Shown here piece by piece: positions 33,035 to 45,748 of a DNA stretch of 64,000 bases. The notes beneath the pieces are model-generated. The model saw only the letters and a list, made by a program, of their open reading frames with translations, had not been told where the DNA came from and ran no database searches. Both the position numbers and the translations under genes were made by a program. Each line of letters begins with the position of its first letter. Within the stretch, counting starts at the first letter, position 1. This DNA is from Camellia lanceoleosa (lineage: Eukaryota > Streptophyta > Magnoliopsida > Ericales > Theaceae), in the NCBI GenBank assembly GCA_025200525.1, contig CM045763.1, positions 157,486,246-157,550,245 on the forward strand. Direction: 5' to 3'.

Positions 33035-34792
33035 AAAGTAGACACACTGGTGATAAAAAGAACTGAAAAATAAATTATTGTACTTTAGTATAAGAAAGTT
33101 TTTATGCTTTAGTAGTGAACCTCCGAAGAGATTAAGCCATTAAACATGAGAAAGTTTTATACCTTTGATAGTGAACCTCTTAAGAGATTAAACCACTAAG
33201 CATGAGAAGAGTTTCTTTCTTATACTTGAACCACAATCTTAATTTTTCACAACTTTTTAATCAAAATAATCGAAGAATGGAGGGAGGTTGCAGAGGTGAT
33301 TATGCAAAGTTAATTAATTGGTTAATATAACACAAACATAATATGTAAAACAAACTTATTGAAATAAATTAAACAGCCCCTAAATAACATACAATAGTGC
33401 TGAAATTAAACTATAGAAGGTGCACAATCATAGAGAGATTAAAGCTAGTACAAGTATGAGGAAGGGTGGCTATCCCTTCCCCACTTTCACTACTTCAAAT
33501 CACATAGTTTAAATGTTGAAAAACAACCCCAAAACAATCCCAAATTAGCCCCAAAACAGTGGCGAAAGTTAACGAAAACAAATGGGAAACACAAGGATTT
33601 AAGGTAGGAGTAAGGTTCAAGCAAGGGGGATTAACCCTTTCACCTTTGGGTAGCTTTGAATCACAAGTTTCAGCCCTCAAAACAGTCCAAAAATAATATG
33701 AAAACACAAGAAAAAAATGAACAAAGATTGAAATAAAAACAAGAAAGCTTTACCTCGTGTAGAGAATGTGTTCTTGTTATAAATCAAACTTGATTCCAAA
33801 GCACCCTCAAGTTTGAGTATGATTTTCAATTCTCAAATCAAGTTCAAGTTCAAGCTCTTGTATGGTATGTATGGATGATATGAGAGCTTCAAGGCTTGTG
33901 GAAGAACAAGAACGATGATAGCTTTGATCTTTTCTACCTCTTGATATTTCTAACTCACTCTTGATATTTCTAACTCACTTGATATCGATTTGATCTCTCT
34001 AACCAAATTCTATATATGTTTTTCAACCTCCATACAGCAGTCTGAACCTTGCTATTTATAGGCCCCGAGCAGGTTTGATCAAAATATCTGCAGAATTGGG
34101 CAACTTTTGCGTAACACTACCGAGTCCGGTTCAAAACTCAAGATGTCTGACTGGATGTTGGTATCTCCGGCCGGATATCACTTAGGTCCGACCGGACTTC
34201 AATGTATTTCCACTATCTCTTACTTTTAGGTTCAATACAAGTTGATAGGTGCAATACTAAAATTCCGGTGTAAAAATACAGTGGGTATGGCAGGTTGGAA
34301 TTGTTTAGAGCTCAAACTCAGATTTTTTATTGAGAATTTAAACCACTGACTCAATGTAATCATCATCATCGAGTGCTCAGAATCAAGCACCTAAGTCTTA
34401 CGAGCGGTCAAAATTGGGGTGTCTACACCGCTGTAGCTGGGGGCCCTCCGATGCCCAAGTCAGTCTTCCAATATTATTAAAATATTCAATGGACTAATTC
34501 ATAGAGAGAAATCGCATACCTTAAACCATGAGGTGTCGCCTATTTATAATATCCAGTCACTTACCTCACAAGTAATTTAAAAGAAGTCCTATCCCAAACA
34601 ATCTTTAGTTGTTTAAGACTTCTATATCGATAAGATTTCATATCCTGATGAATTTTGCATAACATAAAACACTAATGCAGTGTTTGATATGAATTTGACA
34701 ACTGTCATACATGTGATAATCCATAACCATGCCACGTGGCAATGCCTAGACCCATATAATTCTTGTGGTTATTTTTATTTCCTCTCAGTAAC

Positions 34793-35864
34793 TAAACAAA
34801 AAAATGATGTTTTTGACACATCTATTCACTATCTTTTATTTTTCTTATTAAAAAAAAAGGTGTTTGGTAGTGTTGTTTAAAAAATAAAAACAAATAACAT
34901 ATTTGATATAAACTTGGTTTCAAAAGAGAAATTTGGTGAAAAGTCCATCATAAAAAGTCTATAAGGTATTAGATCTAAGGAAAAGTCTTATCTAGTGATA
35001 AAGACCCGTCGAGAAAGTTACCAAAAAAAGTCACTGATGCTAGAAAATTTCAGCAGATATGGTGTTGAATAATGACATGTGTCACATTTCAACAGATAGG
35101 CTATTTGGTGAATTTCAATAGATAGGAAAATAATCTTGGTTTCAACAAATAGGTTGTTTAGTGAATTTCAACAGATAAGAAAAATAGGCTTGGTGAATTT
35201 CAACAGATAGACAAATTGAATGATTTTAAGAGAGAGGTTGATTTGATTCAAAAATAGTGTCATTTTGCACAAATTGTATCTTTTTGACCTAAGGAGATTT
35301 GGGCTCAAGTCTAATGACCCAAAAGATTCAAAAATGGGCATATGAGATATTAAGATAAGCGTTAATTACCCGTAAGTTCTGATATAAAGAGTTGTACTGC
35401 ATTTAGTCTCACAATTTTTTTTGTAGATCCAAAGGTTCTATGGCTCATTCCTACTTCTTTTTCTCTTTCTGATATACATTCACTAGCAACTACATCGATT
35501 GGGGTTCACCGGTAACCACCAACCACTGACTCATTTTTTCGTTTTCATTGACGACGAAGGAGATAAATTTTCGGCGATATTCTTGATATTGATCTACTCA
35601 GATTTGGCCAAGATCACAAGACATGACTTACTAGAATGTTCAAATTAAGAGCAGATTTGAGTAGTTCTATATCAGATTCGACCAGATCTAAACCAAAAAA
35701 TGACTACTAGAATACAATTCTCTCTTTTTGTTTGTTTCTCTCATTCGATCTCGTCTTTTTTTTTCTTTTTTTTATTCCATTACATGCTTCTCTTTTTTTC
35801 TATTTTAATAGAAAATTTTTTCAAGTTCTAAATAAATATTTTTTGAGTTTTAGTTACAGGCACT
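34793..35864. other. Non-coding sequence with a small TTTCAACAGATAG repeat
   Basis: About 35050-35215 contains five or six degenerate units with TTTCAACAGATAGG and GGTGAATTTC. The rest is AT-rich with pyrimidine runs. No gene was recognised on either strand. The left edge may be the true flank of the GTAAC-flanked LTR element. Confidence 0.5.
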
Positions 35865-36300
35865 ATGAAATGCCGCAACTTTTATTACCTGAATCCATTA
35901 CCAAATCCTTTGTTATATTTACAATTTAAGAACTTCATACATGAGAAAATAAAAGAAATGACTGAACAATAAACTTCCTCTCTCAATAATGATGATACTA
36001 TTTAAATACAATATGATACATTACCCGAAGGCTACATTGAATATAAATAAACAAAGAGATTTACCCTTGTACAAAATATGGCATTTCACCAACAAATTAA
36101 AAGGCCTCGTGGCCAGCAAGTTAAAAGACTTCAAGTCCAGAACAATGTACCGAAAGTTTTTTCAACAGGTGAGATGAACATATCATCCAGTAGAGATCCC
36201 AAAGATCCTAAACAATCACGATATATAGCTATTTATGATCATGCATGCTCCACATTAAAGTGTGTATATATATATAATGTGACATTTTCTATCCAAAATC

Positions 36301-37499
36301 TTGAGGCCGAATTGTACAGCATTGAGGCCAGTAACTAGGATCTCTTAACCTTACTTGCTTGTCAAATTGTATATTTTATGTCTGTTTAATGCCAATTAGG
36401 TTTGATGTGGTTGGAGCACAAAATGAGCAAAAACATAGCATTTTAGCCAGAAAAGTACTTCCCGTACGTGCAAAGGACCATTCACGTACGTGAGGCCCAA
36501 CCAATGAAGCCAAATAGAGACTGCAAAAATTACACGTGCGGTGGTATTTTCCCGCATGTGCGAAACCCTCTCCACACGTGCGGTGGTATTTCCCACACGT
36601 GCAGCCATACCTTGAAATTTGTGCCTAATGTTTTGAACCTGTTTGGAAAATTTAGAGGTATAAAAGGCAGAAGAAAAGGCTGGATTAGGATTCTGAAATT
36701 TTCCAAAAGATAGGAGGGGCTAGGTTTTGAAGAGAAGGGTTTCAAGCTTCAAGAATATCTCTCATGGTGGTTTTCTCTTCCTTTACCTCTTCTCAATCCG
36801 CCATGAGTGGCTAGTTCTCCTATTTCTAGGGTTTTGATGAAATCATAGCCAAGTAAATAGGGTTTTTTTTATTTATTTATTATTTTTTTTAATGTAATGG
36901 TTTGAACAAGTTGTATGGTATTCAAGAAGTTTTTAAATATATTTTTCATTATTTCTTCAAGTATTTTTTTTTTTTTGATGATTGTTGAATGCTTTCTATG
37001 CAATGGTTTTCTGTTCTTTTATATTCAAGGTATGAGATGAGCCATACCACAAAGGACGAGTCATTCTGCTATCCTAGTTTAGAGTGAACGACTTGTACTA
37101 CTTGAGATGGTTCGGGCCTATATATTGAACATAATAATTCTCTTGATCAATGCTTCGAACTTGTAGTTGTGAAGTGTTATTTAGTTCAAACCATACATAA
37201 TTGATTTTCAAATTGAGAGCATATTTATGTAACTAGTGGTAAATTCATTACCCTAGATTTTTTCCGAAAATCAGTAATCTCAATTTCACCTTAATTGCTA
37301 GGTTGAATTCTTAGTTTATTTTAGTTATTATTAGTTTATGAATCATCATCTTTTTAATTAAAATTAAATTAGGAATTTAACAATTAAATTAGTTTAATTT
37401 TACATTTGTCCCTATGGATCGATACTTGCATGTACCATTATTCTAAAGAATTTAGTACAGTTTAATGTTTATTTTTGGTATGTAAAATGACCCATCAAT
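36301..37499 (+). mobile_element. Insertion in the LTR, probable solo LTR (plus)
   Basis: About 1.2 kb absent from the sister LTR, where sequence runs from CTATACAAAAATT to ACATAAGGACATTATC. It begins near TTGAGGCCGAATTG and ends near AAATGACCCATCA. It has three CACGTG palindromes and two GTACGTG variants (36473-36601) followed by TATAAAAGG (36659-36667), a U3-TATA-R/U5 order typical of an LTR. The target duplication is not clear, so the type of element is uncertain. Confidence 0.5.
36473..36667 (+). promoter_or_regulatory. CACGTG array upstream of a TATA box
   Basis: GTACGTG (36474), CACGTACGTG (36483), then CACGTG at 36533, 36575 and 36596, the first two followed by CGGTGGTATTT. TATAAAAGG follows at 36659, about 60 bp after the last palindrome. 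The words ACGTGCGGTG also occur in the Ty3/gypsy LTR array (about 17314-17325). A promoter is inferred from order and spacing only. Confidence 0.55.
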
Positions 37500-37637
37500 A
37501 AAGGCATAATCTTTCAAAAGTCACATTTTGTTCGTTTTAGAAACATTAACTTCTTATCTTAATAACCACCGTCTCAAATCAAATGATTTAGAGAACTACT
37601 AATTACATCCCCCAACACAAACTCAACAATATCCTCA

Positions 37638-37638
<1 letters not shown>

Positions 37639-37670
<32 letters not shown>
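37639..37670. repeat. (CA)16 microsatellite
   Basis: In the left LTR, at the same position as the (CA)14 at 47041-47068 in the right LTR, after AACAATATCCTCAT in both. Confidence 0.9.
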
Positions 37671-37675
<5 letters not shown>

Positions 37676-39499
37676 ACCAAAGTCTCATATAATACACACA
37701 CAACTTGTGGTCGCCACATTCAAACTAGTTTACATAACACAGGTTTTTATTAGATTAAACCATCATTACCTATCAACACTACAACCTAGTGAATCCTTTC
37801 AAGTCCATGTATTCGCCAAAGGGTCATCACGAAAGCATCACTTAAACCCGTGACCATCGCTAACTTGTGGTAAATATAAGTACCACTCCATTAATCAGTG
37901 CACTATAAAAAGTTACACTCTACTAGTGGCTATCACTAAGCGCCACCTTATCCATCATTAACTCATCTCAACCATACATGACCCGGATTCATCCTAACCG
38001 TTCAATTAAAACCAAGTTGTTTTGAATTACACCCAATGCACCAAGGCATTAACCAATTCTTTCAAAATATGCTCCTTGCACCACCGTTCAACAATGGGTT
38101 TTTATTATAATGAAAACACCCCAAAGTAATACAATATGAGTTATTACAACTACTGACACCATTAATTTCTAACGGTTACCACTTATTCAACAATAATATA
38201 ATAAAACTAATTATATTTACAACAATCCCAATTCCTTACTTTTTCACCAATCTTGTTTCAACAACATAGTACTCAATAATGTATATATAAGATTAACTTT
38301 TAACAACCAACAACACATCATCCTAGATTATATAATCAAATACACAAAACTTACACATAGCATCTACTAAGCAACAATTAATACCATCATCAACCGATGA
38401 CCAAGAACAGAACTCTAAGGAAGCCACCATTTACTTAACATGCACAAAGATAACCATGTGTACTTTCTATGTACAAATCTATTTCCAACACTTATTTTAT
38501 AAAAGAGGTTACCAATAGCAATTTGTTTTGAAAACCAATTCCCGTTATCCAATCCCCCAATATACACAACTCTCAGCAAAACCCCTTTGTTTACCAAAAC
38601 CCCCAATTTGTTTATGTTCAAACATAACCCAATGCCTACACAACATTAACCATTTTTAACTTGCTACAATTCATTGATTAGAAACAAAGGCCTTCCAACC
38701 CTACATCCTAAACATGTTCATATACCACATAATCAACCATAAACATAAACCTTAAACCTATAATTTCAAACCTTAACCAACCCATATGCTTTTAATAAAA
38801 TCATATATAAAAAATTGTGCTTTTAATGCAATAAAAATTTTCACACATCTATCTATAGCGAAGTATTGAAAACGAGCAAACGAATCCCTAACTCTTAAAA
38901 CAAAGAGGAGAAAAGCTAAAATCCACCGACATTTAAAAACATAATCCGTTTAGATTAAAGTAAAGCCCTCATCACCCTCTACATTTTCGTTTATGGAACT
39001 AGGGGTAGGAAATGAGTCAAAATAGATAAAACCCAAGGTAGAAGAGCTTGGGAGCTTAGTTATGGCAAACAAGAGAGAGAAAGGAGAGAGAAGATCTCAA
39101 AAAATGACTTTTTTAGTGCACTAGCGACTTATAAAGACAACTAATCGCAGGCACAATGAAACACACCGTAGGCATGATCAACCTGCACACCAGGTCATGA
39201 CCAACCTGGACACTAGGTCACGGGCATGACTGAAGACACTGCCAACCTGACCATGCTGTTCGTGGCCTCTTACGGCGGCTCATCGCGGGCGTGACCTTCA
39301 CCGCAACTATTTGCAGGCATGACTATAATGGTCACGGGTGCGACCAAACTAAGAATAGAAAATTTTGGTTTGCTTTTAGAGCTAAACCAAAGCATTCCAA
39401 GTTTCAAACTCACAAGGCATGGTCAAAGTCAACCAGAACGAAAATGTGTCCCAACCAAAAATAAAATGGGTTGGGTTTTCTGACCTAAGCCACTACAAT

Positions 39500-39510
39500 C
39501 TCCTCCCCTT
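39500..39510 (-). other. Polypurine tract (minus strand)
   Basis: Minus strand AAGGGGAGGAG, two bases before the LTR start TGTAGTGG. It marks the 3' LTR side and sets the element's orientation. Confidence 0.7.
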
Positions 39511-41573
39511 AGGAAATTTCATCCCCAAAATTAATAAAACACCAAAACACAAGGCAACACAACTACAAAAGGAAATACAACCGCCAACCCAAAATTGGAT
39601 CCATGCTTGGGATAATTTCCTAAATCTCGATCTTATACCTTAGTGCCCCAAAGACACCTGAGTAATAAAACAACAAGGAAGGAGTGACAAATGTCTCTTC
39701 GATCCACATAACTCGTTGGGATCTAGGAGACTAAGTCCAAACAACAGTGCTACTCACACCCCAACATGCCAACTACGTTCCAACCGCACACAAACATCCA
39801 AACAACAACCAAGCATTCAACACCCGAACACTAAGGAAAATACCACACTCACAACCAGAAACCCTTAGTCAACTCTCATAGAAAAAGAGGACTACACCAA
39901 CGAACCACAGTCGATAAAGATAACTCTTCGGCACAACAAAAATGAACAACGCCAATCTCTCTCAAAACAAAACACATAACTAGCAATCCAAGCTAAGCCA
40001 TTACACAATTCAACCGCACAAGGTTGGAGAAAGTAACTACATAGCCCTGTTAAAAAGAAAGTATTCTCATTACCTTGAAAACTCTTTTCTTACTTATAAG
40101 ATTTTCTAAAAAATTATTCCAAACTCACATCGTATTCCAATGAAAAGATTTTTTTTCAAAATTTCGAATAAAAATCCAATTGTTTTGCAAATGTTTTCCC
40201 AAAAAAAAAAGTAAAATTTCAACCTCAATGTTTTTAGTTGATCAATGCCATACGAGGTCATAAAGCCAAGAAAAATAAATTTCCAACTCCGTTTTCTCAA
40301 TGAACAACAGGTGAATCCCAACCTTACCTATCACTCCTACAGTGATACCACAACACAATCACAATATTTCTACAATAACAATTTACAGACACAACAACCG
40401 TGCATATAAAATGATAAAGCATATACAACTTCGTCAAGTTGGAAGTTCCAATCCATCATAATCACTAACACAGCTAATCAGTTATATACATTGGCACAAG
40501 TGCACTAGCAAAAACAAAGATTCTAACATCGCTACTCCTAACTCGAGAGGTTCCATAAACTCACACTAAGCATCACACACACATAAGTGAGGCTCAACGC
40601 CTCAAGTGTAACCTAAGGTACTACTCAACCTTACAACCGCTTGCTCAAACCGGCAATTTTTGAGGTGACTACTTGTCAACCAATTTCAGATAGCACACAT
40701 TTAATTCACCAACTCTCTACACTCAAAACCAAACCTTGACCTCGCTAACCAACATCGCTCACCCCTACCTAGGGTTCGACACTCACATCTACGCCACACT
40801 TAAGTCCGAGTTGGACTTCCAGAGACCAAATCATACAACTCAGATCCTCGAGTCAACCCATTAGACACACATGCCTAGATGGCAACCCAACATCTCACAT
40901 CACGCCCAAGGAGACCCATAGGGTCAACAACAAACTCACAAATCACACAAATCCAAACACATAAGACAACAGTACAAGCATTACCTCATTCCCAAGAGAC
41001 ACGAGTCTCACACTCTCCCAAAATAAACATCTCTAACACTTTACCAAAAAATGATCACCAGCCCATAAAACTCTAATGAATTGTGCTACAAACCATACAC
41101 ATATGATAGTATGACTCCACTATTAAACACCCTGTAACTAGTCACAACAATACACAGATATACAACCATACTAGGACTTCTAATCCCCACAACACTTCTT
41201 AATTTAAGGAAATTCAAAATCTAACACATGTCCAAATCGCTGGGACAAACAAACAAGCATTTGCATATAACACTAGTAGGTACACAACTCTACCCATAAC
41301 AACATATCACCACAATAACAATACAATAACAAAATCCCCAAATCTTCAAGAGACCCTATTTGCCCTTATCGAACTAAACATGCCCATGTCGAGGGCAATG
41401 ACATCAAATGAAACTTGGTGCCACAACTAGAACAAATGGTAATTTCATCTGCATCTAGCTCTATGCCCGATACAAGAAACTCTTCCCTTGATTGCCTCTT
41501 TCAAGGCCCAAGATTCTCAAACAATTGGAATCATCAATAGGCCTTATCCTCTCCATTCGCACATATGCCCTCG
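39511..41573. other. Non-coding interior of the minus-strand LTR element, left part
   Basis: Rich in CA and ACAA words, with only short open frames. I searched by eye for RT, integrase, protease and gag motifs on both strands and found none. Confidence 0.5.
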
Positions 41574-43748
41574 TGGACTCGCTTTTTCCGCACCGCCTTT
41601 CTGAAAGGGGTTGAAAAGAAAGCCTCACGCGGACTCACTGTGCTCAATCTAGTCTCACAAAGTGCAATGTGAAACCGATAATCACCAAAGAGTCCAAATC
41701 GCAAACCTTTTGGAAAATCAATTTTAAATCAAATAATGGCAAAATTGACCTGTTTTGCTAGATACAGAGTCGCCACCTAAATGTTTTATTTTTGAAAAAT
41801 TTAGGAAACCCTGACTCGTGCCAAAGGCCACGTGTCCATCATCACCAAAGTTGCCTCGACTCGAGAACTTAGGTACGAGAGGGGAAGGTACTAAAATGAG
41901 CACCCCCGCTCGCCCAATCAAAGATTAGCCTCTACTAACTATGATATGTCATTTTATAAACCTTATGTGTTCTTATTCCGATTATTAAACTAGCATTACT
42001 ATGTGACGCGCACAAAGCAAGTATAGACTAGTCGCAAGACTTGGAACAATTCAACTCATATTTGTTTTCGAAAATGGTTTGAATTTGCCATCCTCAAGTG
42101 GGCTTAAAACATGATTTGCCACAACAAAGTGGGCTTAAAATGCACATTTGTTGAATTGTTCTAATTCAAACAACAAGCCTTCATTTATAGGCATTCATAC
42201 GCTTTATCAAATAAGCACATAGCCTCATGGCAAGCATGATAGATATGGCAATCACACTCATGCAAGTGTGCTAAAGCATAAAACTTACCGAGAACTCCAA
42301 GCCAAAACAAAAATTAGTTAGAAAAAAATGCATGACCCTAACTATACAAGATGCCTAATGCAATGCATGCAATATGAAATTAATAGGTTCAACTACTAAT
42401 ATGGCATTTGCAACACTTTGATAGCATGCTTTGAAACACGATTCAAAGAAGTATTGAAATTGCAATCGCTTTGAATGATGCGCCGAGCCTCTGCATGCAA
42501 GACAAATGAATGAATGCAATCATGCAAGCATAAGGTATGCTGATTGAAAATGTCCCTAATCTAACCATCGGAAGCGATTATATAAAAGGGAGAAAGACGT
42601 AGGGTTGGAAGACATGCACACACGTACGCACGCTTATTACAACATTACGCCCTCGCGAAAGAGGGTCCAAATGAATAAGCATTAACTAGCTACGGTAATT
42701 AAACTAACTATTACAACACAAAACTAATTAACTATTCTAGTTAACTAATTATTACAAACCAAAGTGAATAACTAGCTATGCTAAGCTAATTAAAGAAATT
42801 AAACTAATTAACTATCTAAGCTAATTAATTACAACACTCGACGCTTGTATGGATAAAGCGAATAAATGGCCTCGGGGCGAGGGATGCATGCATGCTCGGA
42901 TTCCCTTCCCGAAAATCCACCGCCTTGCCTTCGGACGCCTGCTTACACTAGCTTGATCTCTGAAAATTATGCCAACTCCCAGAATGCCCTTGCTCCAACT
43001 CAGGAACACACTGGTGCAAAATTCATTTCTAGCCGGTCGGCTACCAATGGTGGCTGTCGGCTGCTTTTGGTGGCCGGTCAGTCACTGTTTTCTTCGACTT
43101 CCCTTTTTACTACAACAGAGAGCAAACAAAGGCAAATCAGTGTATTCTCAAGGAATATATGTGTACCATTACCCTCCTTATCATTACACAAAGTCAAAGG
43201 AGTGTAATTCTTGGCTCCAAAACCACCAACCAAGCATTCTCAATGCATGATGGCCAAAGAACCAAGAAGTACAACTTCATTGTATGCCAAAACAATACTC
43301 AAGACCATTGCCTTATCATGTGTGATCAAAGGCAATGGAGACCAAGGAGATTGCCTCATTTCATCACTTTGAGTATGAAATGCTCCAATCTTTCTTTTGT
43401 TCAATATAATGCCCGATTGAACACATGCAATGCAACACAACATGCTTAACTGGCTCAAGTTTTACTTGTCATGTTTTATTTACTCATTTTAATTACCGAT
43501 CCATTCTTTAACCGGTTAAGTCCAAGGTGAGAGTCCTCTAATGAGAGAGGTGTCAACCAAGGGATGATTTAAGGCATGAAAGAGATCATGCCGTTGGTTA
43601 GTAGAAATCGTCAAAAGAGGATTAAAACTATTAAGCACAAATCTCAATCTCAAGCTTAAACACAACCCTAAGGCTAAGCAACCCTCAAAGCAAATGAAAA
43701 AGTGAAGAAATAAGGGAGGTTGCAGATATGTTAAGTGCTGAAATTGCA

Positions 43749-44502
43749 TGTGAGAGGGTAATTTATACCTAAATTGGGCCGAGCTAGGTAAATGTGCCGT
43801 TCTTTAGGCCACAGTAAGAAGGACTGGATGAAAGGGGCTTGTAGTTAGCCCGGTCCTAGTAAGCCCTATTGTTATCCCGGTCCAAAGAGGCTTTTTGTTA
43901 TCCCGGTCTGAGAGAGATTTGTGGATAGCTCGGTCGCCGCCTTCGGAGTTAGCCCGGTCATGGCGTATTATGGTTAGCCCAGTCAAAAGCAAGCTATTTG
44001 TTATCTCGGTGCAGACATACCATGGTTAGTAATCGAGAAACCGGTAAGAGTAGTGAATGGAAGAACCGAGCTAAAGATAGCTCTGCCTAGTCTCATGCCT
44101 AGCATAAGCCATGCTTACCTCGATCAAATCATAGTTCGACCATGGTAAAACCATCTCACTTAGTTTAAGCAGTGAGAGGGGTGTTGAAGGATAAGCATTA
44201 TCTTTTAGGAGTGTGAATCCTAGGAGAACTCTACATGGAAGAGTAAAAGTCCTATTGGGATTGTGCCCCGCGGAACCTATAAAAGCTCACAACATCACCT
44301 ATGGAGGGGTAACACAACTTTGATTCTCGAATACAGAGCTTTTGGTCTATTTGTCTATTTTTGTCGACTTAGGCATCGGAGAGATATCCGATACACCACG
44401 GCTAGCTCACGCTTGTGTTTTCAGGAGTAAAGCGGACGTTGTACAAAGGAGCACAATCTTGATCAACAGATTATACGAGAAGGTTTATTTCTTTCTCTGA
44501 CA
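43749..44502 (+). mobile_element. Insertion with LTR features inside the third solo LTR
   Basis: 754 bp from TGTGAGAGGG to CTCTGACA, absent from the family member at 27097-30993 (between about 28760 and 28785 there). It has a minisatellite (43845-44030), a TATA box (CCTATAAAAGC, about 44275) and GACTTAGGCATCGGAG downstream, a common plant LTR word. It is probably a solo LTR on the plus strand. No exact target duplication was found. Confidence 0.5.
43845..44030. repeat. GTTAGCCCGGTC minisatellite
   Basis: Seven or so degenerate units of 22-28 bp, each ending in GTTATCCCGGTC, GATAGCTCGGTC, GTTAGCCCGGTC, GTTAGCCCAGTC or similar. The spacers vary (AAAGAGGCTTTTT, GAGAGAGATTTGTG, ATGGCGTATTATG). 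It lies upstream of the TATA box in the same insertion. Confidence 0.75.
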
Positions 44503-45748
44503 AAGATGCAAAATGACATTACAACATGCAAGCAACTCATGCAATTCATGCTAGAAAGCTTAAAACACTAAGCTAGTGAAGGAGATTGCACTACAACCAC
44601 ACAATGCAAGCCTCAAATGGCCAAACCAGCTCAAAACAAAGCTAAGACCAATCAAAACAATGGCAAAATCATGCTGAGATTAAGTTATGTTAAGCTAGAA
44701 TAAGAGGCCAAAGCATGGCACAAGCTAAACATAACAAGCACAATTGCACTACAAGCATATAAAGTAAGCCTCAAGTGCCTCAACCAAATTTCAAAACAGA
44801 GCTCAAACATGCCAAACAGAGCCTAAAACATGCTTGAATTAAGCTGTTGCTAGAAAATCAAGCTAAGATATGAAGCAACCTAGGCATGGAAGCAAGACAC
44901 GAGAAGGGGAGGCTAACCCCTCCTATTTTGAACATAAAAATTTGATTTTTACACTAAAATAACTCTGATTTTCAATGGTTTAAAGGGCCAAAAAGTTTGA
45001 TACAAAGATGGTGAGGAATGGCACAAAAGGCTTTACAAGCCAAGGAACAAAAAGAGGAGACAACCCCCTAACTCACCAAGACTTAAACTACCATTTTCAA
45101 ACCTCAAAAATAGAGTTTTTTGTAGTTGAAAAACTGGGTCAAAACAATACAAAAAGATAGTAATTTAAATTATGCAAGACAAGTTCAAAGGCAAGCCTTA
45201 TACCTCATGAAGCACAAGACAATTTTAGGCACAAATTCAAGCTCAAAACCCTTTCTAAAGCTCTAAGAAGACCTCCTAGAACCTCAGCTCCAAGGTAGTT
45301 AAGATTGATCAAGAGTTTACGTGCAAAGGTGTAGAGAAAGCAAACTACAAAGCACAAAATAAGAAGAAAGAGAGAATTCTAGAGAGAGAGAATTTTGTTC
45401 CAAATTGTCTAATCCTTCCAAAATGGGGAGAGACCCCTATATATAGAAAAACAAGCTTAGAGCTTAGATTCATCCCTCCATACACGTGTATGGAGATGCA
45501 CATCAGTGAGCAACAAGCCATGGCCGATGGACTGTGGGGATGGTTGACAGGCCACCTTCTCCTCCAGATTTGAAACAACAAGTTCTTAGTTCACAACAAA
45601 GCACAAAACAGACAAGTTGAGAGGCTCGAAGACAAGACACTCCGCCAAGAACTTTAGGCGCTCAAAACGAACACGAGCATACAAAATCATCAAGTGTTCA
45701 AACAATGACGTCCAAGTCTCGAGGACGGTTAAAAACGGGGTGTCTACA

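Larger units (their letters stand above)
26759..34427 (-). mobile_element. Long solo LTR (TGTAGACACCCC family), minus, with nested insertion
   Basis: Minus-strand reading starts TGTAGACACCCCAATTTTGACC (34427 down) and ends CCGAGCTACA at 26759. It is flanked by the 5-bp duplication CCGCT. Without the nested element it is about 3.8 kb. A TATA box (CCTATAAATAGC) lies at about 34060-34050, some 370 bp from the LTR start, so most of the length would be R/U5. No primer site, polypurine tract or coding domain was found, and no second LTR, so a solo LTR is the best reading. Long LTRs of this type are known in the Tat/Ogre group. That assignment is inference. Confidence 0.78.
21717..34787 (-). mobile_element. 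Minus-strand non-autonomous LTR element with minisatellite interior
   Basis: I read 21717-22288 as the 3' LTR, 22289-26653 as the interior with a primer-site-like TGGCGCCATCTGTGGGAACG (minus strand, 26651-26632), and 26654-26758 plus 34428-34787 as the 5' LTR. GTAAC lies before the left LTR (21712-21716) and after the right LTR (34788-34792), which fits a 5-bp target duplication. The interior has minisatellites and an inserted block X copy but no recognisable gag or pol, and I saw no clear polypurine tract. The right LTR is shortened by about 190 bp at its outer end. This reconstruction is inference. Confidence 0.55.
26654..34787 (-). repeat. 0.55-kb LTR, copy C, split by a solo LTR
   Basis: 26654-26758 and 34428-34787 together are collinear with LTR copies A and B: CATAAAAAATATTGTATTTG, GAAGATGATCAGCACCA, then GGGGGCCCTCCGATGCC, GAGGTGTCGCCTATTTATAA and CATGCCACGTGGCAATGCC. 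The split point carries CCGCT on both sides (26754-26758 and 34428-34432). The outer end is lost after TTTCCTCTC. Confidence 0.72.
35865..39497 (-). repeat. 3' LTR of the minus-strand element, with an insertion
   Basis: Minus-strand reading starts TGTAGTGGCTTAGGTCAG (39497 down) and ends GGCATTTCA at 35865. It is collinear with 46441-49020 except for about 1.2 kb of extra sequence at 36301-37499. It carries a (CA)16 run at 37639-37670. Confidence 0.75.
41574..45748 (-). mobile_element. Third long solo LTR of the TGTAGACACCCC family
   Basis: Minus-strand reading starts TGTAGACACCCCGTTTTTAACC (45748 down) and ends near GCGAGTCCA at 41574. It is an inverted, diverged copy of 27097-30993, sharing GAGCCTCT, TATA box (TATATATAGGGGTCTCTCC, about 45445-45430), AAGCGTGC next to the ...GAGGG repeat, and AGTCGCCACCTAAAT near the end. 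It contains a 754-bp insertion (43749-44502). The flanks CCTCG and ACACC do not match, so an edge may be eroded. Confidence 0.75.
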
